64,000 nt of DNA from Natronorubrum daqingense (lineage in GTDB: Archaea > Halobacteriota > Halobacteria > Halobacteriales > Natrialbaceae), in assembly GCF_001971705.1 (NCBI RefSeq), contig NZ_CP019327.1:2356001-2420000 (forward strand). Direction: 5' to 3'. Of the stretch, positions 53,120 through 62,046 are shown piece after piece. Each line of letters begins with the position of its first letter. Positions within the stretch are counted from its first letter, which is position 1. The notes below the pieces were generated by a model. It was not told the origin of the DNA. It ran no database searches and saw nothing but the letters and a program-made list of their open reading frames with translations. A program made the position numbers and the translations under genes.

Positions 53120-53704
53120 TTAGTCATCGCAATCGCAGACGTATTCCCGACGGATCGCTCGATCTGCGGGAACGCGTGTGTGACAGTTTTCGCATTCGAG
53201 TTCGACGTTCACAGAAACCGTAATCTCACTACCCGCGCTCAGTTTCTCTTTATTTTGAAGCGAACGAATAGCTTCCTCGATTTTCGTTGTCGCGTGATCT
53301 TGGGATATTTCAATCGCTTCCCGTTCCCATTCGCCACTCGAGAGTTCGACATCGGAATCAAGACAATCCTTTAGATGGGTTCGAATGACACCGTAGGAAA
53401 CGAAGTCCTTTCGCAACTGCTCGGTCGGAACTCCTGCGTTCGATAACTCAGTCGCAACTTCCTCGGCAATCGCTTTCTCTGACTGCAGTCGCTCGTATTT
53501 CGATTCGGCTTCATCGCCGAGAGTCGAAAGACCCGCACGGTCCATTTCACGACGTAACATCAGCGTGTTGAACCAGTCCGCAAGTTGCCTATAGCCTTTT
53601 CGCTGAGATTGATCGGCTTGCCACTGCTGAAGCAATTGTTTTTCGTATCGCTCCATACCATATTCGTCTAATATTCGACAAACTTTACACCCATACCCGC
53701 TCAT
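53120..53704 (-). CDS. rdfA: Rod-determining factor RdfA family protein
   Basis: Protein of 194 residues from the ATG at 53704 (a GTG one codon earlier is possible). It starts with a C-x2-C pair (GCKVCRIL, Cys6 and Cys9), has a YRQLADWFN helix, and ends with a zinc-ribbon-like ENCHTRVP...REYVCDCDD. This is the layout of haloarchaeal RdfA, linked to rod cell shape in Haloferax volcanii. Paralogues on plasmids and islands are common, so the cell-shape role of this copy is not certain. It is the first gene of the operon with the SMC-like ATPase. Confidence 0.78.
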   Translation of the reverse strand: MSGYGCKVCRILDEYGMERYEKQLLQQWQADQSQRKGYRQLADWFNTLMLRREMDRAGLSTLGDEAESKYERLQSEKAIAEEVATELSNAGVPTEQLRKDFVSYGVIRTHLKDCLDSDVELSSGEWEREAIEISQDHATTKIEEAIRSLQNKEKLSAGSEITVSVNVELECENCHTRVPADRAIRREYVCDCDD

Positions 53705-53876
53705 CACTCGTGTTTTTCACCCATTCTAGATAAGCACGTCGATTCAAACCATCACACCACTGATTTGAGTTTACCATCACTGTCGCTGGTGAATCGCTAG
53801 AGCGTGTCGACTTCGACCGATCGAACGAGGAAGAGACAACGGGAAACCGCCGATGCCGCTGTCGGGTATTGTACAC

Positions 53877-54483
53877 TTCACGAAGAACGCAGCCACGGTG
53901 GCGACAAATGCTGTTGGTGGTCGAAGCGAAGCCGCTCCCTAGGGCAATAGCGGCTTCACCGACTATGCAGTTGTTTCGCTCCACTGCCTGCGGATTTACC
54001 CGGCTAATTCCGACCGCGAGTCGCTCGACCTGGTGTGCGAGATGCCACAAATGCTCACGGATATCGGACTCAACGCGGCCGATATGCCGCATCATTCGAC
54101 GCTAGTACAGGCGTTGAGAGGATCAAGATCGCTGTTTGGCGAGTACGATAGTCGAGTGGCGATGGTCTCGACGTTTTTCAACCGTGAAACCGCGAGCATC
54201 CACTACTGTTGGAGGACACAGTACCGTGTCTACCCGCTCAACGCAACTGCCCTCGTTGGCACCGCTACGCAAGCGGTTCCCGACGTTCATTGGACGACGA
54301 AGAAACGTCACAACGCCCATGTGGGCTGCTGACAACGGATACAACTTAGAACGAGACGAGAGAAATTGAGAGATAAAGGGCGTCAGACCACTGATCAAAC
54401 AGCGGGAGTTGCGCCCCATCAGTCGCGGGCATACCGCACGGATCTTCTCGAAGAGGCGAGCGACCGTACCACCACCTCGCAGA
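53877..54483 (+). pseudogene. Decayed IS5-family (ISH-type) transposase
   Basis: Translated pieces match haloarchaeal IS5-type transposases in order: FTDYAVVSLHCLRIY, EMPQMLTDIGLNAADMPHHSTLV, STFFNRETASIHYCWRTQYRV, ALVGTATQAVPDVH, then in another frame ADNGYNLE and GVRPLIKQRELRPI. There is an in-frame TAG at 53940-53942, a TGA at 54330-54332, a frame change after it, and about 20 residues are missing between the HHSTLV and STFFNRE blocks. No functional product is possible. Terminal inverted repeats were not found. Confidence 0.82.
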
Positions 54484-54788
54484 TGAGGAAGAAGGGTTGT
54501 TTACAGACCTCGAGGCGGCAGTGTAGAGTCAGTAAGAAAGTGTTCGCTGGTCTCTGAGGCCTCAGACACGAGTCGGCACATGCCCGGTCATCTGGGGCCG
54601 TCCACTACGAATATCTTCGTGACACCCCCATAGAGCAGATTCGGAAGAGATACCGAGCGCTGTAGATCACCTATTGGAGGTGACAGAAGTCACAAATTTC
54701 TTTCAGACCGGCACCGCCGATAGTAGCCGATAGAACTTTCTACTCAATAAACACCTCTTTGTAATGGATCATATCGACGCAATCTTTG
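54484..54788. other. Remnant DNA between two broken transposases
   Basis: About 300 bases with stops in all frames. A short stretch near 54600-54655 reads HYEYLRDTPIEQIRKRYRAL, which may be another degraded coding fragment, but I do not recognise it. Confidence 0.4.
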
Positions 54789-55345
54789 TCGGAAATTGCA
54801 ACAGACCCTCCGACAACGTGGAGAGAAGCCAATACAACGGCTCTTAGCTGCAATAACGTACAAGAACGGCGTTACATCGACTGAGATACCCGAATAGTAC
54901 GACGGTTAACAACGAACGATCGACAGTCGGCTCAAGCGACTCATCGGTATGGAATCGCTTGAGCAGGCCGTTACTGATATATCCACAGTCTGGGAGAAAG
55001 CGCAAAACAAATTCGCAGAAACGGTCCACGAACCACCAGAAAGAGTCGAGATTGATCGCCAACGTGGACGCCGATACTCATTCAACAATATCTTGGTAAA
55101 ATACACGGACTCGAGATCAAGACGTTGGAGAGGGTTCGATCGTCGTGCTATAGAGATCGCACATTCAGGCATCGGCCGTCACAGGCCGTTGAGCCTGTAA
55201 TGGCCTCGATTTCGTTACGTTACCAGTGGCCGTTCCCGAACTACATTCGGTTACAGAGTGCTGGAGACAACTACAGACGGCACCCACCAATCGATTCCCT
55301 AAGCCACTTGCTGAACTTATAACAGTGTACGACAGCGCCCGTTCC
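54789..55345 (+). pseudogene. Decayed IS630-family transposase
   Basis: The 5' part reads KPIQRLLAAITYKNGVTSTEIPE, stop, YDG, stop, QRTIDSRLKRL, then SLEQAVTDI and FAETVHEPPERVEID, which is the N-terminal helix-turn-helix region of haloarchaeal IS630-type transposases. The C-terminal end appears at 55232-55345 as PELHSVTECWRQLQTAPTNRFPKPLAELI, where intact enzymes read PELNPVEECW. The whole DDE core between them is deleted. Internal stops and deletion make it non-functional. Confidence 0.82.
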
Positions 55346-55455
55346 CCACCCCCAGTTTTGTGCATGAGTAATTAATTATAGTATCCACTATAGTCACCAC
55401 CTCCGCTGACATCCGTGTGGTAGGTGATTGATCGATGCGCTGTGTATTATAGTAG

Positions 55456-55470
55456 TGGACAAACTGTCCA
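55456..55470. promoter_or_regulatory. 15-bp palindrome TGGACA-AAC-TGTCCA
   Basis: Perfect 6-bp arms around a 3-base spacer in an AT-rich stretch between two pseudogenes. It could be an old operator of the integrated element. No gene it would serve is intact. Confidence 0.3.
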
Positions 55471-55493
55471 AATCATTCTCTAGTTACCCTAAT

Positions 55494-55850
55494 TGCCTCC
55501 CCACAAGTTGAGAAGGCGGTTACGCTCCATCTTGACCCACCGACATAACGCGGAGAACGCCAAATGTCCGTCTCGTGCCAAAAGTACCGTCCAACGATAT
55601 ACGCGATAGCTTCCGACTCGAGTTCGCGTTTCGAGCACTCTCCCACCATTGACAGCACTGTGCAAGAACGCGTGGGCGTACTTGTGGACGAGCGTCGTAG
55701 TGATGGCTACGCTGTTTTCACGATTCAATACGTCGATCAGTGGTCGGTTTCCAGAAGTACGATACTGACAGCTGCCCACAGCACCACCGTAAATCCACGC
55801 TGGCGTGGAGATAACCCCTGAACCAATTTTAAGCCCAACAGACCACTCGA
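55494..55850 (-). pseudogene. Decayed ImmA/IrrE-type (antirestriction/plasmid) peptidase
   Basis: On the minus strand one frame gives LVHKYAHAFLHSAVNGG, close to the zinc-peptidase motif HEYAHAxLH with Glu changed to Lys. A second frame, just downstream, gives CSKRELESEAIAYIVGRYF, where intact haloarchaeal plasmid proteins read RExEAEAVAYVVGRxF. The frameshift between the halves and the lost catalytic Glu make it a pseudogene. Such genes belong to plasmids and integrative elements, supporting the view that this stretch is a former mobile element. Confidence 0.7.
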
Positions 55851-56023
55851 GACGCGCTGACACCAGTTCGTCGGCATTGCCGGTTGCTTCTGTCTCGAGT
55901 TCGAGAAGTGACTCTCCCTTCGGTGGGCGAGAGAATGCGGAGGGGAGAGCGAAACGTTCGAATACAATGATTCGAGTTTCGTCACAAATTCCCGACTCAC
56001 GAAATTGTTCGCCGGAAGGAGAG
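55851..56023. other. Remnant DNA without a recognised gene
   Basis: Possibly the decayed N-terminal part of the peptidase gene on the minus strand (frame reading ELETEATGNADELVSARLEW in part), but without a recognisable motif. Confidence 0.4.
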
Positions 56024-56047
56024 TGGGCCAACTCGGATTTGAACCGA
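56024..56047. repeat. Partial copy of the tRNA-Ile 3' end (att-like site)
   Basis: 24 bases starting TGGGCCAACTCGGATTTGAA are identical to bases 56154-56177, the acceptor and T-arm 3' end of tRNA-Ile (with its discriminator base). The copy stops where the rest of the tRNA would continue. This is the usual mark of tRNA-directed integration. It lies only 106 bases from the tRNA 3' end. Confidence 0.75.
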
Positions 56048-56153
56048 AGGAAGACAGTCCTGCTCGCTTCGCTGCGCGGGCTGTGACTTCCAGGGTTCAA
56101 ATTCGAGTGAGATCCAATACACGTGGCTCGCGAACTTGCTCGCCACGAGAATA

Positions 56154-56227
56154 TGGGCCAACTCGGATTTGAACCGAGAGCCTCCACCTTATCAGAGTGG
56201 CGCTCAACCTGATTGAGCTATTGGCCC
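56154..56227 (-). tRNA. tRNA-Ile (anticodon GAT)
   Basis: 74-base cloverleaf on the minus strand, including the discriminator A. Acceptor stem GGGCCAA/TTGGCCC pairs over 7 bp; D arm GCTC/GAGC; anticodon stem CCACT/GGTGG around CTGATAA with anticodon GAT; T arm CTCGG/CCGAG around TTCAAAT. No intron; CCA is not encoded. It lies 67 bases downstream of fxsA on the same strand. Its 3' end is duplicated at 56024-56047. Confidence 0.95.
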
Positions 56228-56294
56228 GCGTCGCAATCAGTAGTTGCCGGGTGGTACGTTTAAGCGTTTCTTTCTTGGAAGGCTGTGAGAACTG

Positions 56295-56903
56295 CTACCG
56301 AGTTGGCTCTTCCCCGTCGTCGTCGGTCGATTCTCCCGACGCGTCCGACGTGCGTTCGTCACCCAGATCGACCGTGTAGGATTGCTGACCACCAGCGTCG
56401 ACGGAGTAGTCGTCGGCACCGAGATCGACCGTTCCATCACCACTCGAGCCAGTTTGGGTCTCCTGAGCCATCTCTTCGTCGGGGAAGCCAAACGTCCAGA
56501 CGTTCCCACTCGCGAAGCCGCCGGTTTTCTTGTCCGCGTAGGGGACGATCACGAAGCGCTTGAGGCCGGCTCGAATCGGGATCCGGGTTAGCGGTAAGAC
56601 GAGCAAAAAGCCGAGGAGGTCCGTGACTAATCCGGGGGTGAGCAGGAAGGCACCGGCTGCGATCAGGAGGCCACCGTCTAAGAGTTGGTTCGTCGGCGGC
56701 TCTCCCTGAATCATCGAGCGCTGCATCTTCCGGATGGTTCGACGACCCTCGGCACGGACGAACACCATGCCGACGAGCCCGGTCAAAACGACGAGTAGCA
56801 CCATCCCAACCCAGCCGAGGTACGTCGTCTGGCTGACGACGACTGCCAGGATCACCGCATCCAAAAACGGGATGAGCATCAACGCGAAGAGCCACCGGAG
56901 CAT
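56295..56903 (-). CDS. fxsA: FxsA family membrane protein
   Basis: Protein of 202 residues. Two N-terminal membrane helices (about 2-22 and 29-49), the conserved GGLLIAAGAFLLTPGLVTDLLGFLLVLP segment (about residues 77-104) and the basic RxxIRKMQRSM loop are those of FxsA, which in E. coli is linked to phage exclusion by F plasmids. The C-terminal 80 residues form a long acidic, Gly/Ser-rich tail, typical of halophiles. Function in archaea is not established. Confidence 0.9.
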   Translation of the reverse strand: MLRWLFALMLIPFLDAVILAVVVSQTTYLGWVGMVLLVVLTGLVGMVFVRAEGRRTIRKMQRSMIQGEPPTNQLLDGGLLIAAGAFLLTPGLVTDLLGFLLVLPLTRIPIRAGLKRFVIVPYADKKTGGFASGNVWTFGFPDEEMAQETQTGSSGDGTVDLGADDYSVDAGGQQSYTVDLGDERTSDASGESTDDDGEEPTR

Positions 56904-57095
56904 GCCACGATATAGCCGGTGGAGGGTGAAAACGCTTTACTCTCGTGTCTCACTCGGCGAGGCGGCTGCTCGGCTCGTTGCCAAACCGCCTCTCGGCGAC
57001 TTGGCAGCTCAGCAACTCGTCGGTCCGTTCCCAAAACCGGGCGACGCAGCCGGTTCGAACGAAGGGCTTACGCGTGCGACACTCGAGGCTCCTGT

Positions 57096-58742
57096 ATGGA
57101 CGATCCGACACGCGTCGAGTGGCGCGAGTGGGGACGGGAGGCCTTCGACGAAGCGGCTGACGCCGACGTTCCGCTCTTGCTCTCGCTCACGGCGACGTGG
57201 TGTGACCACTGTCACGAGATGGACGCAGAAACCTACGCGGAGCCCCGGATCGCGGCACACGTCAACGACAGTTTCGTGCCGATTCGGGTCGATGTCGACA
57301 GGTATCCACGCGTTCGCGATCGGTACAACATGGGCGGTTTTCCCTCGACGGTTTTTCTCGCACCCGACGGCTCGGTGCTCACCGGCGCGGGGTACCTCGG
57401 GCCCGACGGCATGCGACAGGTACTCGACAGCGTTCGGACGATGTGGGACACCAAGGGAAGCGGCGCTGGACGGATCCCGCGTCCGCTTCGCGAGGACAAC
57501 CCGCCCGCGGGTGAGCTTTCTGGCGACGTCGAGGTCGCGATGCTGGGCCAGCTCACGGAGGCGTACGACGAAACTGCCGGTGGCTGGGGTCAACAACCGA
57601 AGTTCCCGCTTCCGGATGCCCTCGAGTTCGCGCTCAAACGCGACCAGCAGATGGCGTTGCGTTCGTTCGACGCGGTGAGTGCGAATCTGTTAGACGAGTA
57701 CGACGGCGGCTTCTATCGATTCGCGACCGACCGAGACTGGACCGGCTTGCAACACGAGAAGCTGCTCGATTCGAACGGTGCGCTCGTTCGTGCGTTCGCG
57801 AACGCCTACCTCCACACGGGGAAAGACGAGTATCGCCAGCCTGCCGAACGGACGATCGAGTACCTTACGACGACGCTGTGGAACGACGACGTCGACGCCT
57901 TCGCGAACAGCCAGGCTCCCGGTGACGACGATGCGCACGGACTCGACGCGACCGACCGAGCCGACGCGGACGAACCGCCGGTCGACGACGGCGTCTTCGC
58001 CGGGTCGAACGCGCTAGCTATCGAAGGACTACTGACGTACTACGCCTACACCGACAACGAACGAGCGCGACGGTACGCCGAGCGTGCCCTCGAGACCCTG
58101 CGGTCCGATCTCGTCGACGACGGCGTCGTTTCCCACGCGCTCGAGCGCCCCGACATCGACGACGGAACCGACGCAGCACCGTTGCTCATCGATCAGGCGC
58201 GCACGCTGTCGGCGCTGACGACCGTCACGAGCACGCTCGATACCAACGTTCTCGAGGAGGCGACGGGCGTTGCGGACGTGACGATCGAGGAACTCCACGA
58301 CGGGGAGTCGTTCCTCGACGGCCCGACGACGGCCGTCGGATTGCTCGATCGACCGCTGCGACCGCTCGACGCGAACGTCACGTTCGCGGGCGCACTCCTC
58401 GAATTGTCGGTGCTGACCGGCGAAGATCGGTATCGCGAGTACGCTCGCGAGACGCTCGAGGCCTTCGGCGGCGCGAGCGACCGATTCGGCGTCCAGATCG
58501 CCCGCTACGCGACGACCACGGCGCGCCTACTCGAGGGGCCGCTGGTGATTCGCGTCGGAACCGACCCCGGGACCGACCTCCATCGAGCCGCGCTTCGACT
58601 CGCCGACCACGAGAAAATCGTCGTTCCGAACGCCGACGACCTCGAGGCAGGGAGCGCCCGAGTCGAACTGGGTGACGACGTTTCGGACGCCGCACAAACG
58701 CCCCAGGCGTTGAGCGAACGGGTGCAGTCCCTTCTCGAGTGA
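57096..58742 (+). CDS. Thioredoxin-domain protein, YyaL/spermatogenesis-associated 20-like
   Basis: Protein of 548 residues from the ATG at 57096. The thioredoxin-like DUF255 domain comes first, with LLSLTATWCDHCHEMD (CxxC at about residues 35-38; the usual form is WCHWCHVM) and YPRVRDRYNMGGFPSTVFL. It is followed by a six-hairpin-glycosidase-like repeat domain with GGWGQQPKFPLPDALEF and EYDGGFYRFATDRDW. The family is widespread and its reaction is unclear. The frame is open 59 codons upstream, but these residues are not part of the family. It is divergent from fxsA. Confidence 0.88.
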   Translation: MDDPTRVEWREWGREAFDEAADADVPLLLSLTATWCDHCHEMDAETYAEPRIAAHVNDSFVPIRVDVDRYPRVRDRYNMGGFPSTVFLAPDGSVLTGAGYLGPDGMRQVLDSVRTMWDTKGSGAGRIPRPLREDNPPAGELSGDVEVAMLGQLTEAYDETAGGWGQQPKFPLPDALEFALKRDQQMALRSFDAVSANLLDEYDGGFYRFATDRDWTGLQHEKLLDSNGALVRAFANAYLHTGKDEYRQPAERTIEYLTTTLWNDDVDAFANSQAPGDDDAHGLDATDRADADEPPVDDGVFAGSNALAIEGLLTYYAYTDNERARRYAERALETLRSDLVDDGVVSHALERPDIDDGTDAAPLLIDQARTLSALTTVTSTLDTNVLEEATGVADVTIEELHDGESFLDGPTTAVGLLDRPLRPLDANVTFAGALLELSVLTGEDRYREYARETLEAFGGASDRFGVQIARYATTTARLLEGPLVIRVGTDPGTDLHRAALRLADHEKIVVPNADDLEAGSARVELGDDVSDAAQTPQALSERVQSLLE

Positions 58743-58793
58743 GTGGGCGGGTAGAAGCGGGCGATTAGGGGGCGAGAGCAAACCACCACAGCG

Positions 58794-58800
58794 TTTATAC
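58794..58800 (+). promoter_or_regulatory. TATA box for the TrmB-family gene at 58824
   Basis: TTTATAC is centred 27 bases before the ATG at 58824. Confidence 0.6.
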
Positions 58801-58823
58801 TCCTTCGGTCGGTCAGTCAGCAT

Positions 58824-59627
58824 ATGGCCAGTCTCAGGGATCTTGGACTCTCGGAATACGAGGCTCGGGCGTATCGGTCACTTCTCAGTACCGGCCCCAC
58901 AACAGCAAAGGAGTTGTCACGGGCGAGTGACGTCCCGATGGGGCGGATTTACGACGTTCTCAACAGCATCGAGCAGTACAATCTCGTCCGCAGCCAGACC
59001 GCGAGTCGCCCGAAGAAGTACGTCGCCGTCGAGCCGTCGACGGCGTTAGATCGGCTTCTCGACGACAAGAAACGCGAACTCGAGGAGAAGGCAGACCAGT
59101 ACGAGTCGATCGTCGACGACCTCGCGGACGAACTCGATGCCGCCGAACCGGTCGAAGATCAGTTCTGGACGGCGGCCGTCGGTCCCGACGAAACGGTCGA
59201 CCTCTTTCTCGAGCGACTGGCAGCCGCGGACGACCACATCGTGATGGTGTCGGCGGATTCGGCCCCCCAATGGGATCTAGAGACGGTAAGTGAGGAAGTC
59301 AGCGCCCAACTCGAGGACGCCCTCGACCGAGGCGTGTCGATAGACGTACTGATGACCCGCGAGATGGTGGGCTCACTCTCCGAAGCGGTCGGTCGACGCT
59401 ATCGGGAGGCGCTCCAGCACCGAGACGACTTCGACGTTCGGACGAACGACGACATCACCGGTTCGTTCAACATCATCGACGGCGTGGAAGTCTGCATTCA
59501 GGTTCCGAACCCCCTCTCCTCGAGCGACGCGTTCGGAATGATCGACCTCAAAGATCCAGAGTTCGCTGCGAACGTCCACGAGGAGTTCGTTCCGCGATGG
59601 AGCGAGGCCGAACCGCTCGAGTTCTAA
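58824..59627 (+). CDS. TrmB-family transcriptional regulator
   Basis: Regulator of 267 residues. The N-terminal TrmB winged helix is clear: LRDLGLSEYEARAYRSLLSTGPTTAKELSRASDVPMGRIYDVLNSIE (residues 4-50, in sense), then a coiled segment (about 75-105) and a C-terminal TrmB-associated domain with a phospholipase-D-like fold (DDHIVMVSADSAP...; VCIQVPNPLSSSDAFGMIDLKDP). Haloarchaeal TrmB proteins control sugar and central metabolism. Likely target genes were not found in the window. Confidence 0.88.
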   Translation: MASLRDLGLSEYEARAYRSLLSTGPTTAKELSRASDVPMGRIYDVLNSIEQYNLVRSQTASRPKKYVAVEPSTALDRLLDDKKRELEEKADQYESIVDDLADELDAAEPVEDQFWTAAVGPDETVDLFLERLAAADDHIVMVSADSAPQWDLETVSEEVSAQLEDALDRGVSIDVLMTREMVGSLSEAVGRRYREALQHRDDFDVRTNDDITGSFNIIDGVEVCIQVPNPLSSSDAFGMIDLKDPEFAANVHEEFVPRWSEAEPLEF

Positions 59628-59726
59628 CGACCGTCGTTCCCGCCGTCGCCGATTTTACTCGTCGAGTTCGCGAGCGCGGTCGCTTCGAACACGAGAAAGA
59701 GCGAGAGCGGTAAATTCTGCGTTGCG

Positions 59727-60659
59727 TTAGTAGGAGCCGTCGACTTCCTCGCGCAGCGTCTCCATCTCGACCTTTCGCTCGGCGTGGGCGTTGTGCTGGT
59801 GGATCGACTCGTCGTTGGACTGCTTCATCGTAATCACGGCATCGTCCGCGAGGTGGTCGAACTCGTCGACGACGCCCTCGGCGAGTGCGCGAACGCAGTC
59901 TTCGACGAACTTCGCGTCGGAGTGAGCCGCGTAGGTCATGTGATCTTCGTCGGGTCGCTTCGCGAGATTGTAGATGCGAGCGCTCATGGCGTCGCGGGCG
60001 ATGTCGATGACGTCGTTGAGGTCGACCGCCGGATCACCGTTCGCTTCGACGGTCAGCGTCGCGTGTCCGCGCTGGGAGTGACCCGGCTGTGGGACTTCCT
60101 CCAGGAATTCCGTGATCGTCTCCTCCTCGACGCCGAGGTTCTCGAGCGTCTGTTTCGCGCGCGCGGCGGACATGCCCTGTGAGCACGGACAGACGGTCAT
60201 TCCCGTCACTTCCGCACCGATTTCCTCGCGAGTGCCGTCGTCGGTCGCCGTCGCCGACGCGATGATGTCGACCGTATGCTGGGTCTCGCGGTCGCTCGCG
60301 GGCGTCTGTTCGCGGCGCATGAACTCCGCTTCCATCGAGACCTTCGCCGTCGAGGTGTAATCGTGTTTCTCGAGTAGTCGTTCGGCGGCGTCGCCACAGA
60401 CCTCCTCCACGCGGTAGGCCTCCTCGCGGGTGGCTTCCTCGAGGATTTCGTCGATGACCTCCATGTTGCGGCTCATATCCGCGCCCTTTCGCCACGCGGG
60501 GAGATCGACGAAGACCTCGAATTCGGCGGTCAGCACGATCGGTCGTTTGCCCTCGCGGGCGATCTTGACGAGTTTGTCGACGCCGGTGACGCCAACCTGA
60601 CTCAGACCGACGGTCACGTCGGGCGACGTCGCCTGTACGTCCGGAAGCTGGTGACTCAT
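59727..60659 (-). CDS. mptA: GTP cyclohydrolase MptA (type IV)
   Basis: Protein of 310 residues from the ATG at 60659 ([26 protein letters not shown]). The GGXXT-like motif [12 protein letters not shown] with its Cys pair and the His-bearing [10 protein letters not shown] are the metal and catalytic segments of type IV GTP cyclohydrolase, which opens GTP to the 2',3'-cyclic phosphate of dihydroneopterin with Fe(II). In haloarchaea the product feeds pterin/folate and the preQ0 part of archaeosine. The open frame upstream to 60998 crosses two copies of the 35-bp repeat and is not coding. Confidence 0.93.
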   Translation of the reverse strand: MSHQLPDVQATSPDVTVGLSQVGVTGVDKLVKIAREGKRPIVLTAEFEVFVDLPAWRKGADMSRNMEVIDEILEEATREEAYRVEEVCGDAAERLLEKHDYTSTAKVSMEAEFMRREQTPASDRETQHTVDIIASATATDDGTREEIGAEVTGMTVCPCSQGMSAARAKQTLENLGVEEETITEFLEEVPQPGHSQRGHATLTVEANGDPAVDLNDVIDIARDAMSARIYNLAKRPDEDHMTYAAHSDAKFVEDCVRALAEGVVDEFDHLADDAVITMKQSNDESIHQHNAHAERKVEMETLREEVDGSY

Positions 60660-60809
60660 TGTCAGCATTCGGGGCAGGATGCGATTCAAGCTTTCGGAAC
60701 GGGTGGGTATGGAAAGCCTTCGGAACGGATGGGGACGGCAATCCGATTCTCCGAATCGCTCGAGGAAGAGCGAGTCGACGAGAGCCGAGTCGTCCGAAGC
60801 CCCGATTTT

Positions 60810-60844
60810 CTTTAAGTGCTTCTGGTCACAAGGTGTAGATACGA
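60810..60844 (+). repeat. 35-bp direct repeat, copy A
   Basis: Begins CTTTAAGTGCTTCTGGTCAC, continues AAGGT, then GTAGATACGA. The first 25 bases are identical in copies A, B and C; the last 10 differ at 2-3 places. Origin unknown. Confidence 0.9.
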
Positions 60845-60956
60845 CGGACGAACGGTTCTCCTCGCGGTGTCGATCGATCCGAAACGGAGCAACTCGAATC
60901 GACCAGCCGGAACTCCCGAGGACGGGTCGTCGAAACTCGCGTCGGAGCCGAACGCC

Positions 60957-60991
60957 CTTTAAGTGCTTCTGGTCACAAGGTAAAGCTACGA
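60957..60991 (+). repeat. 35-bp direct repeat, copy B
   Basis: Same 25-base core as copy A, with end AAAGCTACGA. It lies 57 bases before the start of the nucleotidyltransferase gene. Confidence 0.9.
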
Positions 60992-61047
60992 AGGGCATTT
61001 TGGGCCGGTCGGACCGCCCCGCGAACTCACGCCCTCGAGCGACAGCT

Positions 61048-62046
61048 ATGGCTACCGTTCCGGCTCACGTCTTCGACGCCGTCGATCGGCTGTTGAGCGC
61101 GCTCGAGCGAGAGCACGACATCGAAATTTCGCTGGCGGTCGCTCGCGGCAGTCACGCGTGGGGCGGAGCGAGTTCGGCGAGCGACTACGACGTCGGCTTC
61201 GTGTTCGTCCCGAGGGATTTGCGCCGGTACGCCCACCTCGAGGACCCACCCACGGCGATTCACGCGAGTGGGGACGAGATCGAAAGCGGACGACGGGACG
61301 CGGAGAGCGAACCGCAGGGACGACGGGACGCGGAGATCGACCTCCAAGGTTGGGACGTCCGAACGTTCGCGCGGTTGCTCGCCGAGTCGAACGACGGCGC
61401 GATCGACCTCCTCAGAAGTCCGGTTCGCTACCGCGAGGAGTACGATCCGGCGGACCTCGCCGCGTACGTCGAGCGAACGTACAACCCGATGGCCCTCTAT
61501 CACGCGTGGCGGGGAATCGCGACCAACAACTACCGCAAGTACCTTTCACACCACCTGGTGCGGTCCGACGATACCCTCCTTCCGATCGTCGAAGTGAGCG
61601 CGGACGGCGACGCGTACGTCGTCGAGACCGACGACGGAACGACGACCGTTTCGGCCGACGACGAGCGATTCAGCGAAACGCAGACCAAACCGACGGTCAA
61701 GCGAAACCTGCTGATCTACCGGGCCGCGATGGCCGCTCGCTACCTCGAGGCGACCGGCGAGCGAGGCGACCACGAGTTGCCGGCCCTCGAGTTCGAGACG
61801 TTCCTCACCGAGCAGGCATCTGCCGTCTTCACTGACGAGCGAATCGAACGCGCCCGCGAGTTACTCGAGCGAAAGCGAGCGGGAGACGGGGACGTAGCGA
61901 TCGGTGACGCTGTCGGGCGGGGGTTTGCCCACCCTTCCAGTGATATCGATCCGGCCGTGCACGCTCGAAACGGCCCCGAACGCGAGCGGTTAGACCGATT
62001 CGTCGACGACTACATCGAGACGACTCACCCATCGTTCGCTCTTTAA
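61048..62046 (+). CDS. Nucleotidyltransferase, RlaP/YcgL-like
   Basis: Protein of 332 residues from the ATG at 61048. The Pol-beta nucleotidyltransferase motif is [22 protein letters not shown] (residues 30-51 in two parts: GSHAWG and SDYDVGFVF with the two Asp). Further blocks are [21 protein letters not shown] and [21 protein letters not shown], found in the RNA-ligase-associated RlaP family. An RNA-end or nucleotide-transfer role is inferred. A short in-frame duplication (GRRDAE twice, residues about 79-96) is seen. The stop codon lies inside repeat copy C. Confidence 0.85.
   Translation: MATVPAHVFDAVDRLLSALEREHDIEISLAVARGSHAWGGASSASDYDVGFVFVPRDLRRYAHLEDPPTAIHASGDEIESGRRDAESEPQGRRDAEIDLQGWDVRTFARLLAESNDGAIDLLRSPVRYREEYDPADLAAYVERTYNPMALYHAWRGIATNNYRKYLSHHLVRSDDTLLPIVEVSADGDAYVVETDDGTTTVSADDERFSETQTKPTVKRNLLIYRAAMAARYLEATGERGDHELPALEFETFLTEQASAVFTDERIERARELLERKRAGDGDVAIGDAVGRGFAHPSSDIDPAVHARNGPERERLDRFVDDYIETTHPSFAL

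Larger units (their letters stand above)
60660..61047. promoter_or_regulatory. Divergent region between mptA and the nucleotidyltransferase gene
   Basis: 388 bases between divergent starts, with repeats A and B (60810-60844 and 60957-60991). No gene is seen. If the TTTAA at the start of repeat B served as a TATA box, transcription would begin near 60987 and give the nucleotidyltransferase mRNA a leader of about 60 bases. Confidence 0.45.

Noticed and set aside
60660..60998. N-terminal extension of MptA by 113 residues
   Set aside because: It would translate the two 35-bp repeats as PCDQKHLK twice; known MptA proteins begin near the ATG at 60659.
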